From positions 84,479,845 to 84,543,844 of the forward strand of contig CM019831.1 in the NCBI GenBank assembly GCA_009763385.1: a stretch of DNA of 64,000 nucleotides, given 5' to 3'. The DNA is from Coix lacryma-jobi var. lacryma-jobi. Its lineage: Eukaryota > Streptophyta > Magnoliopsida > Poales > Poaceae. Shown one piece after another: positions 21,468 through 32,354 of the stretch; within the stretch, counting starts at the first letter, position 1, and each line of letters starts with the position of its first letter. Under the pieces are notes generated by a model. It saw only the letters and a list, made by a program, of their open reading frames with translations. It was not told the origin of the DNA and ran no database searches. The translations under genes were made by a program, and so were the position numbers.

Positions 21468-23102
21468 GAAACTGTCACTGAAAGGTGCTGAACTACCGGT
21501 GAAAGAACTACTGACTCTGAAAACCCCTGGCAAAACAGTTGACAAGAAAACCAACGAACAGACGCTCCCCCTGACACTGAGAATCAACTACGCGGTCACT
21601 CGCGAGGCTTGGCCTCGATCCTTACCCGCGGGCTTGGCCCCGGGTTATCTCATACTGCCAAACAACTGCCAAGTTGAGAGTGACACGGACTCGCTGCATA
21701 GAGTAGATGGGAGATATATAAGAATATATAATCTAGAGGCGAGAAAGGTCTATGGAAGCAAAGCATATGGAGATAAGAAAGGAAAGGGGCTTCTCTACCT
21801 GATGAATGATGAAACGACCCAAGAAGTAGATGAGAATCAATGTTCGGGCACCCACGCATCACGCCAAGGGGGACTGCACGAAAAACTGGCGAAAACGGGG
21901 TCAAAACCTAGGTGAACGACCATTGGAGAATTTTGACGAACACTTAGTGAGCACAGTTGATGGAAAAGGGTGGGGAGCTCACTGTTGGTGGTTGCTGAGC
22001 GCCGGGAAGGAAGTCGCCGGAGGAGAGACAAGGTGAGGACGGGGAGAACCGACTCCAGCGAGCGTCAGAGAAGCTCCGGCGAAGCCCCGGCGAGGTGCAC
22101 GGAGGGGATGAGCGCGCGCACGGTGGTGGCGGTCAGGGGCGGCTGCGAGCGCGGCTTGCCTGGGTGGAGCACGGAGCGGCGGCAACCGGCGGCGAGGGCA
22201 TGGTTGGGTGAGGACGCGGCGGCCGGCGAGAAGGGTTAGGGTTCAGGGAAGCACGGGCGCGGCGGCCGGGATGAGGCTCGGGCGTTGGCATGTGGAGGAA
22301 GAAGACGAGTCAGTATGACGCGTGGGACCCAAGAGTCAGTAGAAGAACAAACTGCGTCGCTTAAAGGAGCATCGGAAGCGCCGATGGAATCACATCAGAC
22401 GCTCCGATGCCTGTCCAAAGAGCTCTAGAACGGCCAAAATCGCATCGGATGCGTCCTATGCTTTGGCATCGGATGCTAGGCAGCATCCAATGGGGCATCG
22501 GAGGCTCCGATGGAGACACATCGGATGCTGACAAGACACTGTTTCAGCCGGGGCTACCTACAGTGCTGGCATCGGATGCTGGGGTAGCTTCCGATGCACC
22601 TTTTGATGCCTCATCTTGGGCTGTTTCGAAGTTTTCTGTTGCGGCTCCCTCTCCCAACCAAGTTCCAACTCAAATAAGAGGCAAATAAACACTAGTTGGA
22701 ACCTAGTATGAGCATCCTCGCATAAACCCTCAATTTTATAAATATTTTTCCATAGTCTATATATCATTTTTAGGTAAAATAGGCGATAAAACAACTCGAG
22801 GAGACAACATGTGGCCACCAAAACTACGGGACTCAACCATTAGGAGCCTGAAATGCTCCCTCTAGTGGTGGACGAACACAGCGATTGCTCAAAGCTTAAC
22901 CAAAAAGAAATGATGAAGAAACAATCATGCATATGCAATGCAATACATAATTTGAATCTAGGTTGCTTGTCAAGTTTACTCATGGGTAAGCTTCTTCACA
23001 CGCTTTTTAGGGCGGTTATCTTAACCACGTCTGACAAGCCTATGTGCATAGCATAAATTAAACATGGCATATTATACAATGCAATGCAAAGACAACCCCC
23101 TT
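21468..23102. other. unresolved repeat DNA, with CATCGGA palindrome cluster
   Basis: No recognisable protein. The frame at 21457-21915 (152 codons) begins inside the S1 LTR end and shows no domain. A GC-rich piece (21960-22300) is followed by about 11 copies of CATCGGA/TCCGATG motifs at 22366-22605, like those in the S2 LTR (29545-29910). Beyond that an AT-rich segment runs to the S2 pol stop. A 3' LTR of S2 is expected here, but I find no copy of the S2 LTR start (TGTTGGAGGGC) or end. The segment is probably a patchwork of truncated LTRs. Confidence 0.5.
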
Positions 23103-25892
23103 TCACCTTTTGGCAAAGTTACTTAGATCAAGCACATTAAGCTCACTTCGCAATCTAGAAAGAGTGTTTTCATCTAGGGGTTTTGTGAAGATATCCGCCA
23201 ATTGATCTTCGGTTCTAACTCCTTCTAAGGATATGTCTTTCTTAGAAACATGGTCTCTAAGAAAGTGATGGCGAATATCTATGTGCTTGGTGCGAGAGTG
23301 TTGAACCGGGTTGTTAGCAAGCTTAACCGCACTCTCATTGTCACACAACAAAGGTACCCTTTCTAAAACTACACCATAGTCTAAAAGTGTTTGTTTCATG
23401 TAAAGGATTTGTGCACAACAAGCACCCGCGGCTATGTATTCCGCCTCGGCGGTAGACAAGGCCACACTATTTTGCTTCTTAGAACTCCCTGAAACTAGTG
23501 ATCTCCCAAGCAAATGGCACCCTCCGGATGTACTTTTTCTATCTACTTTGCAACCCGCGTAATCCGAATCGGTATACCCAACGAGTTGGAAGTTAGCTCC
23601 TTTGGGATACCAAAGGCCAATGCTTGGGGTGTGCTTTAGGTACCTAAGGATTCTCTTCACCGCTATGTGACGTGATTCCCTAGGATCGGCTTGAAAACGA
23701 GCACACATGCACACACTAAACATGATGTCGGGCCTAGATGCGGGCAAATATAACAAGCTACCAATCATAGAATGGTAGAGAGTTTGGTCAACCGGGTTAC
23801 CTCCCACATCTAGGTCGAGATGTCCGTTTGTTGGCATTGGAGTCTTGATAGGCTTGCAATCATCCATGTTGAAGCTCTTGATGAGGTCTTTTGTATACTT
23901 CTCTTGAGATATGAAAGTCCCCTCCTTCAATTGCTTGACTTGGAAGCCTAGGAAGAATGTGAGCTCTCCAATCATGGACATTTCAAACTCCTTTGACATC
24001 AAGTCACCAAATTCCTTGCAATAGGCTTCATTTGTTGACCCGAAGATAATATCATCAACGTAGACTTGACAAATGAAGATCTCTCCATCAAGCTTCTTGG
24101 TGAATAGTGTGGTGTCGACCTTCCCAATGGTGAAGCCCTTCTCAATGAGGAAGTCCCAGAGGCACTCGTACCATGCTCTTGGGGCTTGCTTGAGCCCATA
24201 TAGCGCCTTGGACAACCTATAAACATGATTAGGATATCTAGGGTATTCAAACCCGGGAGGTTGATCAACATAGACTAGTTCATTTATGAAGCCATTTAAA
24301 AATGCACTTTTCACATCCATTTGATATAATTTAATGTCATGATGTGATGCATATGCAAGGAGGATACGAATGGCTTCGAGTCTTGCAACCAGTGCAAAGG
24401 TCTCTCGAAAATCCAAACCATCAACTTGAGAGAACCCCTTTGCCACTAGCCTTGCCTTGTTTCTAACAACCTTGCCTTGATCATCTTGCTTGTTCCTAAA
24501 CACCCATTTTGTTCCAATGACTCTTGCACCTTTGGGTCGCTCTTCAAGTGTCCAAACTTGGTTGCGGGTGAAGTTGTTTAATTCTTCATGCATAGGATTC
24601 ACCCAATCCGGATCACCTAGAGCTTCATCTACAATGGTAGGCTCAACAAGAGACACAAAGGAGTGATGTTCAATAAATAAAGCAAGTTTTTGAGATCGAG
24701 TCATTACACCCCTTGTAGGACTCCCTATGATGAGATCTTGAGGATGAGCTTGTAGTAGAGGAGTAGTTCTTTGATCAACCACTTGACGGGCCGCTTGTGG
24801 AGCATCAACATCTTGAGCTTGTACCACCATTTGATCATGGGAGACATGAGTATCTTCAAATGGATCCCTTCCATCTTTGTCATCGTCAAGTGGTACATTG
24901 GATGAAGATAGCTTGTCAATGATTTGCACATCATCATCATCATCTTTAGGCTTGATGGCTCCAACCGGCATGTTCTTCATGGCTTCCCTCAATGGTTCAT
25001 CACCTACATCATCAAGATTTTCATGCTCTCCTTGAGAGCCATTAGATTCATCGAATTCCACATCATATGTTTCTTCTACCATCCCGGTGGCATGGTTGAA
25101 TACTCGATATGCTTTGGACTTCAATGAGTAACCAACAAGAAAACCAATATCACATCGGCGTTGAAACTTCCCTAGGTGTTGGCGCTTCTTGTTGATGTAG
25201 CATTTGCACCCAAACACTCTAAAGAATGATATATCCGGCTTCTTGTTGTTGAGTAGCTCATAGGGGGTCTTTCCAAGGAGACGATGGGGGAACAACCGGT
25301 TTGATGCATAGCAAGCGGTATTGAGTGCTTCCGCCCAAAATCTTTCCGGTGTAGTGTACTCATCTAGCATTGTCCTTGCTAGGGTGATTAGTGTCCGGTT
25401 CTTGCTCTCAACTACCCCATTTTGTTGTGGTGTGTAGGTTGCGGAAACTTCATGCTTGATCCCAACTTCATCACAATATTGCTCAATGTGGGTGTTGTCA
25501 AACTCTCTTCCATTGTCACTTCTTATTTTCTTGATTTTCAAGTCAAACTCATTTTGGGCACTCTTGGCAAACTTCTTGAATGAAGGGGTTGCTTCGGATT
25601 TGTCATGAAGAAAGAATACCCAAGTGTATCTAGAATAGTCATCAACAATCACTAGGCAATAGAGATTTCCACCCAAGCTAGCATATGTTGTTGGCCCGAA
25701 TAGATCCATATGAAGTATCTCTAACTCTCTTGATGTTGATACAAAGGCTTTGGTTGGATGAATATTTGCAACTTGCTTGCCGGCTTGACATGGACTACAC
25801 AATTTGTCCTTCTCAAATTTGACATCCTTCAAACCCCTAACCAAATCCTTCTTCAATAGCTTGTTGAGAGTCTTCATTCCAACATGTGCCAT
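23103..25892 (-). CDS. Sirevirus S2 integrase, reverse transcriptase and RNase H
   Basis: A 929-codon open frame of Ty1/copia order. Integrase: zinc-finger end LCSPCQAGKQ at about 31-40, catalytic D in HMDLFGP, D in RSDNGREF, E in NGVVESKNRT. Reverse transcriptase: TKWVFRNKQ, KARLVAKGFSQ, MDVKSAFLNG, active site QVYVDDIIFGS. RNase H: TDSDYAGCKVDRKSTSGG, LCDNESAVKLANNP, then QLADIFTKPLDE. The frame is cut from its protease by a frameshift at about 25880 inside the integrase zinc finger (WHMLE / MAHVGM), so the start shown is not a true initiator. The variant set is that of the Sirevirus (Maximus/SIRE) lineage. Confidence 0.9.
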   Translation of the reverse strand: MAHVGMKTLNKLLKKDLVRGLKDVKFEKDKLCSPCQAGKQVANIHPTKAFVSTSRELEILHMDLFGPTTYASLGGNLYCLVIVDDYSRYTWVFFLHDKSEATPSFKKFAKSAQNEFDLKIKKIRSDNGREFDNTHIEQYCDEVGIKHEVSATYTPQQNGVVESKNRTLITLARTMLDEYTTPERFWAEALNTACYASNRLFPHRLLGKTPYELLNNKKPDISFFRVFGCKCYINKKRQHLGKFQRRCDIGFLVGYSLKSKAYRVFNHATGMVEETYDVEFDESNGSQGEHENLDDVGDEPLREAMKNMPVGAIKPKDDDDDVQIIDKLSSSNVPLDDDKDGRDPFEDTHVSHDQMVVQAQDVDAPQAARQVVDQRTTPLLQAHPQDLIIGSPTRGVMTRSQKLALFIEHHSFVSLVEPTIVDEALGDPDWVNPMHEELNNFTRNQVWTLEERPKGARVIGTKWVFRNKQDDQGKVVRNKARLVAKGFSQVDGLDFRETFALVARLEAIRILLAYASHHDIKLYQMDVKSAFLNGFINELVYVDQPPGFEYPRYPNHVYRLSKALYGLKQAPRAWYECLWDFLIEKGFTIGKVDTTLFTKKLDGEIFICQVYVDDIIFGSTNEAYCKEFGDLMSKEFEMSMIGELTFFLGFQVKQLKEGTFISQEKYTKDLIKSFNMDDCKPIKTPMPTNGHLDLDVGGNPVDQTLYHSMIGSLLYLPASRPDIMFSVCMCARFQADPRESRHIAVKRILRYLKHTPSIGLWYPKGANFQLVGYTDSDYAGCKVDRKSTSGGCHLLGRSLVSGSSKKQNSVALSTAEAEYIAAGACCAQILYMKQTLLDYGVVLERVPLLCDNESAVKLANNPVQHSRTKHIDIRHHFLRDHVSKKDISLEGVRTEDQLADIFTKPLDENTLSRLRSELNVLDLSNFAKR

Positions 25893-26305
25893 ACTTCTAT
25901 GCCATAGCCAACCGACTTCAAGTTGGCATCTTTGGAGGAGAAATCCACTAGATAGAGATTATTGTATCTAAAGCCTTTGAATATCACTTGTGTATCATCT
26001 ATCTTGGTCACAACCACTTCTTTGTCGGTGAACAAACATTGAAAGCCAAGATCACAGAGTTGCCCAACGGATAGCATGTTGAAGATCAATGATGCAACAA
26101 GAAGCACATTGGAGATGGTATGATCATTTGATATTGCCACTTTGCCCAATCCCTTGACATTGCCCTTTGAGTTGTCACCAAATGTTATCTTTTCTTGGTC
26201 ATTGACATTCTCTTCTAGTGAGGTGAACATCCGGGGATCACCGGTCATATGTTGTGTGCAACCACTATCAATCACCCAATGAGATCCACCGGTCTTGTAG
26301 TTCAC
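25874..26305 (-). pseudogene. Sirevirus S2 protease and integrase start
   Basis: A 143-codon frame with the copia protease signature WVIDSGCTQHMTGD near its start (DSG catalytic triad), then ITFGDNSKGNVKG and NMLSVGQLCDLGF. It ends with the beginning of the integrase zinc module (EVWH). A frameshift near 25880 separates it from the main pol frame. Upstream, CTTGTGTGTGTAG directly before its first codons resembles a splice acceptor. Confidence 0.85.
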
Positions 26306-26321
26306 CTACACACACAAGAAA

Positions 26322-28718
26322 TCAAGCTTGAGCTTTCGGGACCCAAACTTGTTGAGGTCCCTTAATCTTCTCAACTAGTAACTTTGCAACCCAAATTTGC
26401 TTTGGCCTATTCTTGTTAGGTGGCCCCATGAACATGACTTTCATCTTGCCACTAGAGTCTTGTCTAAGCATGTAGTGAGCATTGAAAGCAAAGGGCCTAG
26501 CATGCTTGGGCAAGGGTGTGGGTTTTGGCTCTTCACAATAATGTGTGAAGTGTCCTTCCTTTCCACACTCATAGCATCTCCCAATCTTCTTCTTCTTCGG
26601 CTTTGTGATGCTCTTGCGTTTCTTCATCTTCTCTTCAAGAAACCCAATGCCATTTCTATTGGTCTTCATGATGGTGTTCATGAGTAGCTCACTTTGAAGA
26701 CATTGGCCCTTGGTGAATTTCTTCAACCCGGTGGTGAGGTGCTCCTTCTCTTTCTTGAGCTTATCGTTCTCTTGTTGGAGCTCTAATTGAGATGGTGTCA
26801 TTTTGTAATCTCTCTCCATCTTCAATCTCTTGTTTTCTTCTTTTAGCATGTCTAGCTCAAGTGACATGCTATAATCATCATCTTGGGTCTCAATAATGAC
26901 TTGCTTTGTGGTTGCAAGCTTCTCTAGATCAACCTTGCGCTTTTCATTCTCATTCTTGATCTTGACATAGTCATCATAGTGATTGGCCACAACCACATTC
27001 TTGCCCTTGCCACTAGCTCTTTGCTCATCATGCTCACTAACCAAGTCCTCACAAGATGTTGCTATCTCACACTTAACAACAAGGTTAGAAGCATCAAGTG
27101 TCTCATGTGAAATCATATCATAAGCAATGGTGAGAGTATCATAGTCAACTACCACTTGAGTGTATTGTTCTTTGAGCAAAGCATAACTAGTGGTAAAGTC
27201 ACTATGCATCTTATCAAGTTTTTCATTTTTTAGCTTTGAGCCCCTTGTTAGAGGACTTGAGCTCCTTGATGGATGATGACATAGTAGCAAGTTCATCTTT
27301 TAGCTCATCACTAGCATGAATAGCATGATCATATTTCTCAACAAGAGATTCATTTTCATCAACAAGCTTTTCATTTTTAGCTCTAGTCTTCCTTATGATT
27401 TTAGAGTAGTTGTTTAGCAATTTAACAAGCTCATCATAAGTGGGTGCCTCAAATTTACCATCACTATCACTATCACTAGAGTCATCATCGCTTTGTACCT
27501 TTCGATCACCTTTAGCCATGAGGCATAGGTGTGTAGATGATGATGGTGACGGTGGTGGTGGTGGTGTAGAGGAGCCAATGACTAGAGCGGCCACCTTCTC
27601 CTTCTCATCATCACTATCTTCATCGGATGAGCTACCGGAGGAGTCAATGTCGGTGAGCCAATCACCAACAATGTATGCTTTACCACCTTTCTTGTGGTAT
27701 TGCTTCTTCTTGCCATCTCTCTTCTTGTAGGGCTTGTCATTCTTCTTCTCATCTTCACTTGATGAGTCATACTTCTTGCCCTTGTCCTTGTTCTTGTAGT
27801 TGTCCTTCTTGGGCTTGGTGCATTGGTGGGCTAGATGGCCAAGCTCACGCAATTGTGGCAATCCATTTCGGAGATTGGCCTCCTCTTGCTACTTGTGAAG
27901 AATTTCTTCTTTCTTGAGTCAAAGTTGACTCCATTTTTGTGAAGCTTCTTCAACATCTTGGTGGTCTTCCTCACCATGAGAGCGATGTTGGAATCATCCT
28001 CTTCATCACTTGAGCTCTCATGATGCACCTCAATAGCCTTTGACTTGCCCTTCTTGTCATGGTTTGCTTTGAAGGCCAAGTCCTTCTTCTTGTCGGTGGA
28101 AGAGCCACCACTTGGTGTGATGTGCATGTACATCTCATGCGCATTGATCTTTCCCAAGATTTGAGTTGGTGTAGTGGTGGAAAGATCGCCTTGATGTAGC
28201 ACCGTCACAATGTGTCCATATTTCTCAATTGGGAGGACACAAAGGATCTTCCTCACAACATCGGATGGTTGCATTTGTGTGAGGCCAAGTCCATTGAGTT
28301 CTTCTACTAGAACATTCAAGTGTGAGTACATTTCATTTGCACTTTCATTAGCATGCATATCAAATGAATGAAGCTTTTGCATAACTAAATGATATCTCTC
28401 CTCACGCTCACTCTTGGTTCCCTCATGGAGAGCACAAATGTTATCCCATAGATCATGGGCATTCTTGTGCTTACGAACGCGGTTGAACACATCCTTGCAA
28501 ATGCATCTAAATAGAATGTTTTTGGCTTTTGCATTCCACTTCTCATTCTCTTCCACATGTGGCGTGAGGCTAGTGCCCTCCTTGGGTTTGGGGAACCCGG
28601 TTATGGCGGCTTCACGGCATTTAACATCAACCGCTTCTAGGTACAACTCCATACAGATTTTCCAATATGGAAAGTCGTCTCCCTCGAACATGGGAGGTGG
28701 TCCATCACCTCCGGACAT
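26322..28718 (-). pseudogene. Sirevirus S2 gag, two frameshifts
   Basis: Gag starts MSGGDGPPPMFEGDDFPYW at ATG 28718, about 40 bases inside the primer site. It shows the copia-type gag domain (UBN2 family: AHDLWDNICALHEGTKSERE, VVRKILCVLP), a lysine-rich serine/acidic middle, long coiled coils and two zinc knuckles. The first knuckle (CHNC...GELGHLAHQC type) is split by a frameshift near 27846; the second is intact as CYECGKEGHFTHYC near 26580. A second frameshift lies near 27236. It ends with FMGPPNKNRPKQIWVAK, a stretch I associate with Sirevirus gag. The long gag with coiled coil is typical of the lineage. Confidence 0.85.
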
Positions 28719-28757
28719 CTTAACTCTAGGCGGTTAAGCCTAAATCGAGAGCACGAG

Positions 28758-28769
28758 GCTCCGATACCA
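28758..28769 (-). other. primer-binding site of Sirevirus S2
   Basis: The minus strand reads TGGTATCGGAGC, initiator tRNA-Met type, two bases inside the LTR end. Confidence 0.85.
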
Positions 28770-28771
28770 AT

Positions 28772-30131
28772 TGAAAGGATCAAGATGCCCAAGAGGGGGG
28801 GGGGTGAATTGGGCTTTTCTAAAACTTTAGCAAGAATTAAAACCTATTAAGCCCAATTAACCCCCTTGTGCCTAGAAGTATATTTCTCTCTATTCTACCG
28901 CACAAAAGACCAAGTCTATGCCACTCCTACTCTAGCAAAGCAATTCAATAGTGAATGAACAACAAGTATAATGCGGAATTGAATTGCTTGAAAGTAAATG
29001 CGTAAGTAAAGGAGTAGAGATGACAAGACGATCTTTTTGCCGAGGTATCGAGGTGTCGGCACACCCCCTAGTCCTCGTTGGAGCACCCGCGCAAGGGTAT
29101 CGCTCCCCCTTGATCCGCGCAAGGATCAAGTGCTCACTATGAGCTGATTCTTCGCCGCTCCGGCCCGGTGAATCGCTCAATACCGGTCACTAGCTTGCTT
29201 GGGTCATCCACATTGCCACTGGATGCTCTCCAAGCTTCACAATCGCCACCAAGCCGTCTAGGTGATGCCGATCACCAAGAGTAACAAGCTAGAACTCTCA
29301 CTTGACCAACACAAGGCCAAAGAGATGGATGGATGCACACTTGCTACTCAATTCTCACTAGGAGGTGTCTAATTCTCACAATTAGCAAATCACTCAACCT
29401 CACTAGGGCTCTTGCACTATCTCACACTCACAATGTGTCTCTCAGCAGATGGAAGTGGCAAGAACAATCTAATGGATGGAGGGAAGGAGTATAAATACTC
29501 CCCCAACCGGTCATCCAAAAGAGCACCGAACAGGGCTCTCTGCGGGGGCATCGGATGCTCCGATGCCTGGCATCGGACGCGCCGATGACCTCGACCAACA
29601 GTCTACTGTACCACCCTGTCAGACTGGTTAAAGGGACATTTAACGCTGGGCAGCGTCCGATGCCTCCACATCGGAAGCATCCGATGCAGATTTACCCTCT
29701 CTGGAACCTCTCTGCATGGCCATCGGATGCTGGCCCTCAGCATCTGATGCCAGCGTCCGATGCATCCCACAGTTCACCCACAAGTGAACAATGGCACAGG
29801 AGCGTCCGATGTGGCAACATCGGAGCCTCCGATGCCACGCACCAGACTAAACCCTAGTCGGAGTGAGCATCGGAGCCTCCGATGCCCACTTGGCCAGCAT
29901 CCGATGCCTATACAAAGGCCAAGCCGAACTCGGATCGCGACGTGGCCTAAATGACTTTTGATCCTCTCGACATAAGGCATCTTTCTGAGCTACCTAGGGC
30001 TATGAAATAACAAGTGTGCACCACACCTACCTCAATAGACTCATCTAGGTCAAGCTACTGATTCACGCTCCCCTTTATAGTACGGCCAAAGGAAAAACAA
30101 AGACCTAAGACTACCTAAGTGCCCTCCAACA
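28772..30131 (-). repeat. 5' LTR of Sirevirus S2 (1360 bp)
   Basis: In minus orientation it starts TGTTGGAGGGC at 30131 and ends GATCCTTTCA at 28772, with the primer site inside. A C-run motif (ATTCACC then ten C in minus orientation) precedes the end, as in S1. About 14 CATCGGA/TCCGATG half-sites form palindromes at 29545-29910. Next to them a TATA-like palindrome GGAGTATAAATACTCC lies at 29489-29504. CCATA (30132-30136) is the candidate target duplication; the matching 3' LTR was not recognised. Confidence 0.8.
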
Positions 30132-30207
30132 CCATATGACACATAGCCTAGTCTACAACCGTCTTAGTCGTCCGTCCTTTGAAAACCGAAACGATATCAA
30201 TCGCCAG
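30132..30207. other. flank between S2 and S1
   Basis: Seventy-six bases of older repeat DNA, continued after 53599. The last five bases GCCAG are the left target duplication of S1. Confidence 0.5.
30203..30207. other. left target-site duplication of S1 (GCCAG)
   Basis: GCCAG directly before the S1 5' LTR; repeated at 53595-53599 directly after the 3' LTR. Confidence 0.9.
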
Positions 30208-30596
30208 TGCAGATACATGGGTGTATGCCGAGTCTCGAGTGATGAGTGATTGTCAACGGGTTTGATCGTAGGTTCTTTGGCTTGTGTTGTGCAGGTGTCG
30301 AGCACGGAGACAGTGATTGAGGGCAAGGTGAAGGTCAAGTAGAGACGTGCCATGCCAACGGACCGGGAGCGGTGAAGGGCGGACGTGAGGCTTGGACTGA
30401 GGGACCGGTGGCCTGAGGATCAGCTGTGGTGGCTGGTAGCCTGGGCCAGCGACGAGCGAAGACTTGCGGGACATGGTGTTGCTTGGGTCGAGGACCTAGG
30501 GACACGTGTCGGTGGACGGGGTGCACGGGCGGTGCATCCCCTCTTTAGTTTCGGTTTAGTGGTAGAGCCAGAGAAAAACCATCGGGTGGATGGTTT

Positions 30597-30822
30597 CCAG
30601 GTTTGGGCCTCAAAACCTGGGTGCTGCAGGTTTGCCGAGTTTGGGCCACAAAACTCGGGCTAAGGACGGTTTCCAGGTTTGGGCCTCAAAACCTGGGTGC
30701 TGCGGGTTTGCTGAGTTTGGGCCACAAAACTCAGGCTACGGTCGGCTGGTTTCCCGGTTTGGGCCTCAAAACCGGGGGTTGGTCGTGAAGGCTGGTTTCC
30801 CGGTTTGGGCCTCAAAATCAGG
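30597..30822 (+). repeat. six-unit hairpin array in S1 5' LTR
   Basis: Six 24-base units with 8-base arms and a nearly constant loop GGGCC(T/A)CA: 30597-30620, 30635-30658, 30673-30696, 30711-30734, 30753-30776 and 30799-30822. The left arms are CCAGGTTT, CCGAGTTT, CCAGGTTT, CTGAGTTT, CCCGGTTT and CCCGGTTT. In the first five units the right arm changes to keep full pairing; the sixth is imperfect. The same array is at 51897-52122 in the 3' LTR and, diverged, at 54985-55222 in the second S1-like copy. Confidence 0.9.
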
Positions 30823-31610
30823 GGCAAAGTCCGTGAAAAGGACGAGCGGAGCGGTGGCGGCACATGGCGGCAATCGGTGAGGTTGCGTCGAGGCAACGCT
30901 GCCAGTTGTGCAGGCGTGGTCGTCGGATCCACCTACCACCGAGTTTGTCCAGAATAACCCTAGGGTTTAGCTGGTTCGCTCTGTAATTAGAGAGGGGTAG
31001 AGTAGGAATTAGAATTAGGATAAGTAGAGGGAGACACCCTCCTCCCATTCCATCTCAGTCATTTACTCTTTGCACTTAGGGTTTCCTGCTCTCCCAATCC
31101 CCTGCTGTAGCTAGCTGAGATCCGCAGAGAACCATACCTCTGTGTACTGGAGATTTTGAGGAAGTGAGGCCGTAACCTCACTGTTGTAGCGTGTGGTAGC
31201 CACACGGTTGCAGATCGATGACTTGATTCGCGTTTTGTTCGTGTTCTTCGCATTCTTCATTTCTCCATGATTTTCCCATCACTCGATCTCCCTCTCTACT
31301 GCGTCTTTGCGAAATCCGTTTGAATCAACTTGTTCTTTATAGTGAGGAGATCATTTCTACCGAAGGAATTCATCTAACTCCTCACGAACAAGTAGATCGG
31401 CTTGATTTCGTTTTCGTGGCGCTTTTTCGGTTCATACTCCTCGCGTTTCCATTTCCCGGTGTTTGAGTTGATTTGAGCGGATGATTTCTTAGGGATAGTC
31501 TCCTAACTACTCCGTGATCATCCTCTCCAAGTTTGGGAACGTGGGATTTTGGTTTGAATCGATTTGGAGAAGATTTGAGTTGAGGGCGACCAAAATCGCC
31601 CTTTCTGTTC

Positions 31611-31880
31611 ATCCGCGGACAGTCCGCCGCTGGGGTCGCGGACAGTCCGCGCGTCGAGCCTCGACCGAGTCAGTGGTCGCGTGGCTCGGCTGTATTGTTT
31701 CGGTTGGACCGGCGGACAGTCCGCCGTTGGTTTTCGTGGACAGTCCAGGACTGTCCAGGGGACTTGCAGCAGCAGTGCTGTTTTGCGTTTTCAGCCGGCG
31801 GACAGTCCGGGATCGTCTGGCGGACAGTCCGCAGTAGCCGCGGATAGTCCGGGAACCCAGGACCGGACAGTCCGGGAGTC
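31611..31880. repeat. GCGGACAGTCCGC palindrome cluster
   Basis: Eight to nine copies of CGGACAGTCCG, a perfect inverted repeat around a central A, some slightly decayed, over about 270 bases. The cluster is repeated in the 3' LTR at about 52915-53180. Confidence 0.9.
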
Positions 31881-32293
31881 GGCTGCTTGTTGCGATTTAG
31901 TGAGTTTGCTCTCCCGGCTTCTTCGCTTGATTTCCGGACTTCTCGTTTGGCCCTAGAGTTGACCAAGGAACCTCTCTAGGTATCTTTGCTACTCATTAGC
32001 ATTGATCTTTGGAGATTTCTCGACGTAGCCATCTATCTACGTTCGGGACTTAGTTTTCAAGGGGCAAACTTGTGCCGGTGCTTTTGGCGTTTGGTTTGCT
32101 ATCACTTTGTGGTGCCTCGCTGTGATCCTAGGGATCATCCGCCCTCTTCCAAGGGTCGTGGGCATCACGATTTTGGTTGAAGCTTTCCGGGGTTGATTTT
32201 TGGGACATTTGGCCAAAGTTTTGAGAGAAATTTTTGAGCTCCCATTCACCCCCCCCTCTGGTCGCCTTGCTAGTGCTTTCTCGGTCCTTCAAT

Positions 32294-32305
32294 TGGTATC
32301 AGAGC
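32294..32305 (+). other. primer-binding site of S1
   Basis: TGGTATCAGAGC, the canonical initiator tRNA-Met site, two bases after the LTR end. Confidence 0.95.
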
Positions 32306-32354
32306 AGGTTAAGGATCTTCCACCTTAGCCAGTTCCAGATCCACAGAAGGCGTC

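Larger units (their letters stand above)
30208..32291 (+). repeat. 5' LTR of S1 (2084 bp)
   Basis: Starts TGCAGATACATGG and ends TCGGTCCTTCA. Three internal structures stand out. A hairpin array lies at 30597-30822. A cluster of GCGGACAGTCCGC-type palindromes lies at 31611-31880 (8 to 9 copies). ATTCACCCCCCCCTCT lies at 32244-32259, shortly before the end. Apparent frames within it (such as 30590-30880) are produced by the repeated hairpins and are not genes. Confidence 0.95.

Noticed and set aside
21457..21915. A 152-codon plus-strand frame as a gene
   Set aside because: Its first codons lie in the end of a Sirevirus LTR, and it has no recognisable domain or promoter.
30590..30880. Open frame with repeated Trp/Gly-rich peptide
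   Set aside because: The peptide repeat is a direct product of the DNA hairpin array; the same array in copy 2 gives different frames, and no domain is recognised.
32294..32305. tRNA-like match
   Set aside because: Only the 12-base complement of the initiator tRNA end is present; it is a primer-binding site, not a tRNA gene.
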